Shown here piece after piece: positions 56,934 through 64,000 of a stretch of 64,000 nucleotides of DNA. The position numbers and the translations under genes are program-made. How positions within the stretch are numbered: position 1 is the first letter of the stretch; each line of letters begins with the position of its first letter. The DNA is from Metopolophium dirhodum (Eukaryota > Arthropoda > Insecta > Hemiptera > Aphididae), in NCBI RefSeq assembly GCF_019925205.1, contig NW_026869896.1, positions 1,302,001-1,366,000 of the forward strand, written 5' to 3'. A model generated the notes under the pieces. The model was not told where the DNA came from and did not search any database. It was given only the letters and a program-made list of their open reading frames with translations.

Positions 56934-58294
56934 TCATCTGAAAAAAACATAACGAATAAACATAGAAAAATTTTTGTTGAGAAAAAATGTTCCTGTTAAA
57001 AACTCACTTCTTTTTTGGGTGTCTGCTATCGGTACCTGAAAATGATATGTTTGATTAGAATTATTAATTTCAAAAACTAAAGTATTTATATTATATCCTT
57101 ACATCTTTTTGCCCCGGCAATATAGGAGACATCACTCATTTCCTGAAAATTATGTGTTCAATTAGAATTATCAATATCAAAAACTTAAATATATAAATAT
57201 ATCCTTACGACGTTTGGCGGTGGGGTCTCACTCGCAGTGACGTAGAGCTCCTGTAAATAATGTGTTTGATTAGACAAAACTTGAAGTTTTTTTAAATATA
57301 TTATATACTAATATATCCCTTACGTTTGGCGGCTGCGGAGTTCCGGCGGTCGTCTGATTGAGGTCCTGAAAAATTTGTTTAATTAGATTTATAAATTTCA
57401 AAAACTTGATAATTATTTTTAATATATTAATATATCATTACGTTCGACGGCCTCCGAATTTCCGTCTGCCTACGGTCCTGAAAAATTTGTTTAATTAGAT
57501 TTATCAATTTCGAAAACTTGAACGCTTTTTTTAAATATACTAAATATATATCCTTACCTTCTTCGGCCGCGGCGAGGCCGTCTTCATTAGACCGTCCTGA
57601 AAATAATTTGTTTAATTAGATTTTTTGATTTCGAAAACTTGAATGTCTTTTTAAATATACTAATATATCCTTACGCTTGACGACGGCCGCCGCCTACCAC
57701 CATCACCACCCCTATTACCTCCCCTCCGCCTACCGCCATCACGACCCCTGCCACCACCACCGCCCCTTTTTGACGGGCCACCTCTGAACTTGGCTACAAT
57801 ATAAATTACAATTATATACATAATATTAAGACTGTTATTAAGGAATATGTAAAGTAAACACTCACCGCAATCCCGGGACATATGCCCATGTTTTCCACAG
57901 TTATAACATTCTGAAACGGGTAGATATCATTTTAATCGTTTCTAATTGTATACAATATATATATATATTAACCAATAATCTTATACAAATTTATGCTTAC
58001 GTCGGTCGCGACCTCCACCGCTATCACCATCACCACCACCGGCCCCTTTCGATGGGCCACCTCTGGGCTTGGCTACAATATAAATTACAATTATATACAT
58101 AATATACATAACAGTTATAACATTCTGAAACGGGTAGATAATATTTTAATCGTTTCTAATTTTATTATAAAATATAATATATATATTAACCAATGATCTT
58201 ATACAAATTTATACTTACGTAGTTACGTCGAGCGCGGTCTTGCCCGTTGTCAATATAGACGGTGCAGCTCCGACTAATGTTGAAGACGCTCGTT
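56926..58294 (-). CDS. Microexon gene with RGG-rich exons and a CCHC zinc knuckle
   Basis: Minus-strand exons with good splice signals: 58294-58219, 58072-58001 (PRGGPSKGAGGG), 57910-57866 (CYNCGKHGHMSRDC knuckle), 57793-57675 (FRGGPSKRGGGGGRGRDGG), then microexons 57596-57558 (39 nt), 57477-57442 (36), 57365-57324 (42), 57250-57209 (42), 57142-57103 (40), 57035-57008 (28) and a last exon from 57937-minus-1000, i.e. 56937, with TGA at 56936-56934 and AATAAA. From 58072 on, all joins keep one frame. The exon at 58294-58219 does not join in phase, probably because a knuckle exon was lost near 58130. The 5' start is unclear; a GTGAGT donor near 59069 may end a leader exon. Glycine/arginine-rich plus knuckle suggests RNA binding; the microexon tail is unrecognised. 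Confidence 0.55.
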
Positions 58295-58299
58295 CTAAA

Positions 58300-59040
58300 T
58301 TTAAAAAGACAGTTGAAAAGAACAATTGATTGGTCTGCATTATTATGTTTGTGGCATTATAAAATATTCAGTTCGTCTAACGAAATGCATAATATGGTGC
58401 ACACTAAAACTAAGCCAGGGTTCGAAAATTTATATGGTATAACAATATACATTACATTAATTGATAAATACGATCGGCGGTTACCGTGTTAAAGAACAAT
58501 CTAAGAAATCTTAGAAAAATATTTAGTTTCACAGAAAGCATGTGTTGCAGACAAAACTAAGGCTCGATTTTCTTCGCAAATTTATATTATTATTTTATTA
58601 TTAATTCATAAATACGATCCGCGTTGAGCGTGTTAAAAAACAATCTAATGTATCTTATTATACTCATTCGATTAAAGTCGATAAATAAAAAAAAAAATAG
58701 AGAATGTGTATAGTAAAACACTTATATTATTATTATAATAATATCAATTAATAAATTATTATATACGATTCGCGTTGAACGTGTTAAAAAAACAAGGCCC
58801 TGGTGTACGCTTGGCAATTGCCGTTAATGTTTTAGACTTTGTTACTCATTCTGAAGTTGACAAATAAAAAGCAATAAAGAAAGTGTATAGTAAAACAAAC
58901 AATAAGTGATCTGTCGGTATTATTATGTCGATGGTATGATAAAATATTAAATTCGTTGAACGGAAAGCATGTGTTACATTATATTGATTGATTCATACCT
59001 ACGATCTGCGGTCAACGTTTCCAAAAGCAACAAATTAAAT
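58300..59040. repeat. Degenerate repeats of about 150-300 bp
   Basis: ACGATCxGCGxT...CGTGTTAAA-type lines occur at 58468, 58613 and 58763. GTATAGTAAAAC occurs at 58708 and 58887. TATTATTATGTxxxTGGxAT with TAAAATATT occurs at 58338 and 58922. The copies are diverged; the stretch is probably intronic to the microexon gene. Confidence 0.5.
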
Positions 59041-59348
59041 TAATAATACAATATTACATTGTATACTCACGTGTTTTCCGTTAGTCGATCACGACTGTCG
59101 GATAATTAATAACGGTTATAGTCGGACGTCGGCGCAGTCCATTGTCTTAGAACGGCGACAATAACAAGAGTCAAGGCAGGTAACCCACGTGGGTGACGAT
59201 ATCGCACGGCTGATTAATTAATTTATTGAATTAACATATTATATCGATATTTTATATTTTTATTATTCATTCGAACACAGCATTACACCTTACACTTTTG
59301 ACCATCATTCTTTTTTTCATTTTTGCAAAAAATTTTCATATAGTCATA
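59041..59348. other. Possible leader exon and promoter region (minus strand)
   Basis: A CpG-containing stretch (59070-59200) ends on the minus strand at ACAC|GTGAGT, suggesting the non-coding first exon of the microexon gene. Confidence 0.3.
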
Positions 59349-61370
59349 ATAATGCCAGGGTAATATACGATTGCGAATGGAACGATTGCGAACGGATCTT
59401 TTCCGGTAACACGATTGCGAACGTTTTTACCTGCCTTTAATCATGCGGTGTTGTCAATAACAAATTTTTAAAATTTTTAAAATTTTAAAAATAATCATAT
59501 AAGGATTTTCTGCTATTACGCCGGGCGATAAGATAGATAGGTACGATGTAGAATATCTATAATATTATATCTTTATTACCAACTGAATTCGTGTAGTCTG
59601 ATAGTCGTGCAGTATTATTTGTAATTCAGTCGTATCGTGATCGTTTCGTTTCGTTCTCTTCAATATGGAAATTCAAATAATTATGTCCGAGAAAGGCAAG
59701 GAGTTGGTTCTCTTAAATAAATTTAAATACTGTTTTGTTAGAAAACGTAAAGATGGGTATATTAAATGGATCTGTACAAACAAAAATTGCACTGCAAATA
59801 TTCTAACAACTGCAGATAAGAAGTCTCTACATCAGTCAACTGGTGAGCATAAACATTTAGTCAACAAAAAATTGAACGACAAATCTTGAGAGAGAATTGT
59901 AAGAGAAAAGCTGACGATAATATTTCTACCAGGCCATTAAAAATTATACGAAATGAATTAATTAAAAATAAGCCGACTGACATAATATATAGTGATATAC
60001 AATCTGTGCGTAAAGCGATGTACGATAAGCGTCGTAAAATGTACCCTGTTTTTCCCATATCATTAAACGAAGCAATTTCTCAACTAAAACTGGTGGAATA
60101 TAATTGTTGTTTATTTAACGGAGATCAATTTGTTTTTGTTCCGGAAAATGACGAATTTGTTTGTATAACTACAAAAGAAAATTTAAAATTTATGACAACA
60201 CAAAATGAGTTTTTAGGAGATGGTACATTTGATTTCGCACCAAAATTTTTTTTACAACTTTATACCATACATTCTTACACAAATGGTTTTTATGTGCCTA
60301 TTGTATATTTTTTTCTTGCAAATAAAACAAAAGAAACTTATTTGAATATGTGGAAATATCTTTTGGAACTATGTCAACGATTTTTTACTTTAACTTTCGA
60401 TGTTCAAAAACTGCATTTGGATTTCGAATCTGGAGCTCATGAAGCTGCAAAAGAAATATTTCCGAACGTGATGATTGTAACATGCCGTTTTCATTTAGGC
60501 CAAGCTTGGTGGAGAAAGGTAATATTTAAAATCTAATCTTATTTATAAATTAATACTATTTACGACTTTGAAACATTTTTTTTAATAAAATAAAATATCT
60601 ACAGATTAATGGAGATTCAAATTTGAGAAATGCATACAAAGATAAAAACAATGAATTAGGTCAATGGCTAAAATTATTTTTTGGCTTACCGTTTTTACCC
60701 AGTGACGAAATTGAAGATGCATTTTTAGCATTAATAGCCGAATGCCCCAGCCTAGAAGAAGGTCATGTTTTTACAGACTATTTAGTATCAACATATATTG
60801 AACCTGATTCATTATTTCCCCCATATCTTTGGGCACAACAACCCTCAGTAAATCCAAGGTATGATTTAAAAAAAATTTAAATTAAATTCTTGTTCCTTCC
60901 TACTTTAATTTTGAGTGTATTATTATGTATAATATTATTTTTTCATTCAGAACTCAGATCTATGTATGTATGTATTATTTTATTTATTTTTAAGTTTCTA
61001 ACGTAAAATGAACACGTACATTTTGTAACAGTATTATTAATATTTATACAACGAAAACAGTTTTAATTAATCAACATTTTAAACATAACTTATTATTTTG
61101 TATAATTTTATTTTAGTTTGTAACGAAGAGTTGTTGTCTTAATTGTATTATTAATACCAATAGTTTATATTTAAAAAAAAAAAAATGTTTTAATTGAACT
61201 CCCGAACAAAACATATTCAGAAATATAAACTTGGCAACGTAGTCTATAAAAACGTTCGCAATCGTTCGTTTTTCGGCTAAAAAAACAAATTCTCTGATAA
61301 GCGTCATTCGTTCGCAATCGTGTTATAAAAAAGGTAAAACGTTCGCAATCGTGTTGTACCCATAATGCCA
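59349..61370 (+). mobile_element. Mutator-like element (MULE) with 9-bp TSD ATAATGCCA
   Basis: The element 59358-61361 starts GGGTA and ends TACCC and is flanked by ATAATGCCA on both sides (59349-59357, 61362-61370). Each end carries several copies of ACGATTGCGAACG or close variants, in inverted orientation at the right end (for example 59367, 59380 and 59411; right end about 61250-61355). It encodes a FLYWCH-MULE transposase whose 3' exon is missing. Confidence 0.93.
59665..60858 (+). pseudogene. FLYWCH-MULE transposase, frameshifted and 3' truncated
   Basis: ATG 59665 opens a FLYWCH zinc finger (LLNKFKYCFVRKRKDGYIKW, WICTNKNCTANI, HKH). A missing A in the run near 59870 shifts the frame; the other frame continues ENCKRKADD through the MULE core (LGDGTFDFAPKFFLQLYTIH with a catalytic D; LHLDFESGAH with the second D; CRFHLGQAWWRK). 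An intron (60519-60604, GTAATA...ACAG) and a second exon (NAYKDKNNELGQWLKLFFGL) follow, ending AAG|GTATGA at 60858. No later exon is found before the right end, so the C-terminal part is lost. It is a dead element unless supplied in trans. Confidence 0.85.
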
Positions 61371-61823
61371 TAGGATTATCACTCGAAACATGGTTTTCAA
61401 ACATTCCCGCCTTTGACAGAATACCGCAATAAGGGTTGGTCTTATCACCGACCGTTTATCTTCGGGTTGGGGGCAGTTGTCCGAAAAATGATAAGGCAGT
61501 ATTCCTCTCGCTATCAGCGAATGACTTACAGTTGTAGGCGCAACTTTTAACAAGCCGACCCCGCATAACGTATCCCCAGATTACACGATACGGGAGACCT
61601 CGGGTCTAACATCATGTTGGTGCGCGGAAACGTTTATACATAATATTTCCAATATATAATACGCATGGAAATGTTTAATGTTTTTGTAGATCGTATTGGT
61701 TATTATAATATTATATGGGTTTGCTTATTATGTACCTAAAGTTTATTTACATATATACATGGTATACATAGTACCTATATACATTATACTGCATATATAT
61801 AATTATCCGGATAACTGAGATGA
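61371..61823. other. Non-coding; GC-richer first half
   Basis: 61430-61640 is less AT-rich and has short inverted words (GGTTGGT / ACCGACC), but no tRNA, snRNA or coding pattern could be supported. Confidence 0.3.
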
Positions 61824-62330
61824 CTGACCTAGTGACCTGCTAGACACCCTAAAAAGATGGTGGCTATATGACTTGCATAGAAGCCCGAAATGTTTTAAAT
61901 TTTTTTTCACGTAATTTATTACTTAATTTTGCGTTTTCTGCGACAGTAATGAACGCTGTCCACGATTCGACGCAGTCGGTATTGGATACCTGACGACGTG
62001 ATCCGGCCGCCTCACATTGTCCGCTATCCGACGAAGTTGGATAGCCTACCCTTATTACTACGGCGAACGTCAACCAAGGTAACTGACCTGCTAGACACTC
62101 AAAAAAAGACGGCGGCTGTATGATTTGCATGGACGCCCGAAATGTTTTTTATTTTTTATCACGTAATTTATTACTCAATTTAAAGTTTCTGCAGCACTAA
62201 TGAACGTTGCATAGTGCATACCTGTTGCCGAGACATATAAGTCCAACGTCGAGGTAGGTGACTGACCTGCTAGACCCCAAATAAATCGAGGTGGATATAC
62301 GATTAGTTGGACCGTCTGAATTATTTGAAT
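61824..62330. repeat. Three diverged copies of a 190-250-bp repeat
   Basis: TGACCTGCTAGAC starts copies at 61834, 62085 and 62263. Each is followed by GATxGxGGxxxTATxxGAxT, CCCGAAATGTTTT or a variant, and TTATTAC(T/C)TAATTT. Copies 1 and 2 are closest. Confidence 0.75.
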
Positions 62331-62384
62331 TTTATTACTTAATTTGGCGTTATTGACGGCAGCTATCCGGTTAACTAATCCACC

Positions 62385-62770
62385 ATCCTTATCAGTAATC
62401 CACTATTCTTATCATTAATCTAGAATCCTTATCAGTTATCAAAAATCCTTATCACTTATCCACCATCCTTGTCACAAATCCACTATTCTGATCATTAATC
62501 CAGAATCCTTATCCGTAATCAAAATTCCTTATCATTAATCCACTTTTCATATCAAAATCCACCGTTCTTATCATAAATCCAAAATCCTTACCTTTAATTT
62601 TTTTCACAGATCCTTATCCTTGAAAAAATCCATCATCATAATCACAAATCCACTTTTCTTATCCTTATCCAAAATTCTTATCATTAATCCAACATCCTTA
62701 TCATTAATCCACTTTTCTTATCAAAATTCACCGTTCTTATCATAAATCCAAAATCCTTATCACTAATTTT
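62385..62770. repeat. Minisatellite based on a TTATCATTAATCCA-type unit
   Basis: About twenty diverged units of 17-21 bp of the form AATCCAxxxTCCTTATCA follow each other. A higher-order block (ATTAATCCACTTTTC, CCGTTCTTATCATAAATCCA) occurs at about 62537 and again at about 62705. Confidence 0.85.
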
Positions 62771-62945
62771 TTTGAAAATATAGATGATGGCAAATCTTGA
62801 TATGTCAAAAACCAAAACTGATAAGTCATTATTTAAAAATAAACATGATGGCAAAACTTGATATGTTTACTACTACTACTAATATAGTTATTTGTTAGCT
62901 GATTTTAACTGTGTTAGTTTATTCTGTGGTGTTACTTTTTTTACA

Positions 62946-63949
62946 ATGTTCAACTCAAGATCATCTTTTTTAAAATCTTTAAAAAGTGGGCACACAACAG
63001 AAACTAATGTAAACCCTGAAGTAAGTACAGCATAAATGAATCTATTTTAGTATTTTATAGTATAAATGAAAGTTAACAGTTAACATTATTAAAAATTTAA
63101 TAATATTATAATATTATTGTAGAGATATTCCACTAGAAAAAAAGTAAAACCAGTATATTATAAAAATGATCATCACAAAGTGCATGAGTGGCTAAATTCC
63201 ACACAAAATGAATTTCATCAGGTAAAATACAATTAATGCTGTTTTTTCATTTATTTGTAATAAGTTGTGTTAAAATTTTTTTTCAGAATAATTCATTACT
63301 AATTAATAGTAGTTCAGATGAGGATAATGATGATGATATTTTGGACAAAACATATAACATCAATACAGAGCTGATATGCTCAGATTCAGAATCTGAACCT
63401 GGTACTGTTTGTTTTAAATAATATAAATAAATATAAATTATGCTGTATAAAATATTTTATTTTACCTATTTTAGTATGTCATAATACAAATGAATTTGAA
63501 GTGCACGATGACACAATATCTCCTGAAGAAGTACCAACCCTTTCTAATTTAGGTAAATATGATAAAATAGTATTAAAATATTTTTTCAAAAGTATATTAT
63601 ACTAATTTATACAATATTTTTTCATTATATTATTATAATTATTTATTTTTTACCATAAGATACTAATAACAGTCCCAAATCTGTAACTTTCAATAAAATT
63701 GATGATGACGATATTATTATAATATCTCCTGAAGATATACCAGCAGTTTTTAATTTAGGTAAATACATAATAATAAACTTTTTGAAAATAGATATTATAT
63801 AATATTTAATTGTTTTCTTATGTTTTTAATTTTATTTTTACTATAAGAGAGCAATAATGGTCCTAACACTGAGAATACCTATGAAATAGATATCCATGAT
63901 GAAAATATTATAACATTGTGTGAAGAACAACCACCAGTTTCTAATTTAG
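62946..63949 (+). CDS. 5' part of a gene with tandemly duplicated acidic exons
   Basis: Exons with matching phases: 62946-63020 (ATG; MFNSRSSFLKSLKSGHTTET), 63123-63221 (basic, KKVKPVYYKNDHHKVHEWLN), 63287-63401 (SSSDEDNDDDILDKTYN), 63475-63552, 63660-63758 and 63848-63949. The last three start and end in phase 1 and are alike: an acidic core, then S-P-E/E-Q, P and S/F-N-L at the end. All have GTAA or GTAC donors. Repeating phase-1 exons add 26-34 residues each without breaking the frame. The gene runs past the window end. No family is recognised; the acidic, low-complexity character suggests a disordered protein, perhaps transposon-linked. Confidence 0.6.
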
Positions 63950-64000
63950 GTACACAAATAAAATTTCATTAAACTAATTAATTAAAAGTACATAATATTT

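Noticed and set aside
1..64000. CRISPR arrays, bacterial operons or ribosome-binding sites
   Set aside because: The window is eukaryotic with spliceosomal introns; repeats seen are tandem or transposon-derived, with no regular spacer structure.

Overview
The window is eukaryotic, AT-rich and intron-bearing, and most of it is transposable elements. The mix of element families (HARBI1-like, K02A2.6-like Ty3/Gypsy, BEL/Pao, CACTA-like, ZMYM1- and KIAA1586-like hAT, GINGER-like, jockey, MULE, env-bearing Ty3/Gypsy), DUF4806 copies and a short (TTAGG)n tract point to an insect, most likely an aphid. This is inferred from gene content, not from a database search. No conserved single-copy housekeeping gene, rRNA or tRNA was found. 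Only two loci look like possible host genes, both built from small duplicated exons.

Layout. 1-3.6 kb: a Harbinger element whose MADF/BESS gene (+) and transposase gene (-) are interleaved, each ending inside an intron of the other. 3.7-7.97 kb: a Ty3/Gypsy element with three in-frame stops and a frameshift. 8.2-10.7 kb: a broken CACTA/EnSpm-like transposase (-) and a DUF4806-type exon. 11.04-17.5 kb: a young, nearly intact BEL/Pao element with LTRs, a 5-bp target duplication and one nonsense codon. 18.3-19.5 kb: a decayed hAT. 21.3-26.1 kb: a nested stack in which an interspersed repeat holds a GINGER-like element, which holds a solo LTR, which holds a hAT; the three inner insertions each have a target duplication. 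29.6-34 kb: DUF4806 pseudogene exons, an inverted pair of GC-rich LTR-like sequences, a second MADF gene, a hAT remnant, a CpG-rich block and a telomere-like repeat. 34-36.6 kb: fragments of a virus-derived element, with a capsid-like gene and a multi-domain gene that converge on a perfect hairpin.

36.7-51.1 kb and beyond: an env-bearing Ty3/Gypsy (errantivirus-like) provirus with an unusual gene set. Besides gag, pol and env it has an extra membrane-protein ORF, two related small ORFs on either side of the main glycoprotein block, and a DEDDh exonuclease-like ORF after env. A full-length jockey retrotransposon has split the exonuclease ORF. 51-55 kb: a CpG-rich inverted-repeat element with a second inverted-repeat element inserted at its right end. 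56.9-58.3 kb (-): a gene with RGG-rich exons, a CCHC knuckle and a tandem array of 28-42-nt microexons. 59.3-61.4 kb: a FLYWCH/MULE transposon with a 9-bp target duplication. 61.8-62.8 kb: dispersed tandem repeats and a minisatellite. 62.9-64 kb: the 5' part of a gene with tandemly duplicated acidic exons that runs off the window.

These genes do not form a pathway. The window records repeated insertion, with some insertions datable relative to each other. The most novel-looking parts are the extended provirus gene set, the microexon array and the interleaved Harbinger genes.
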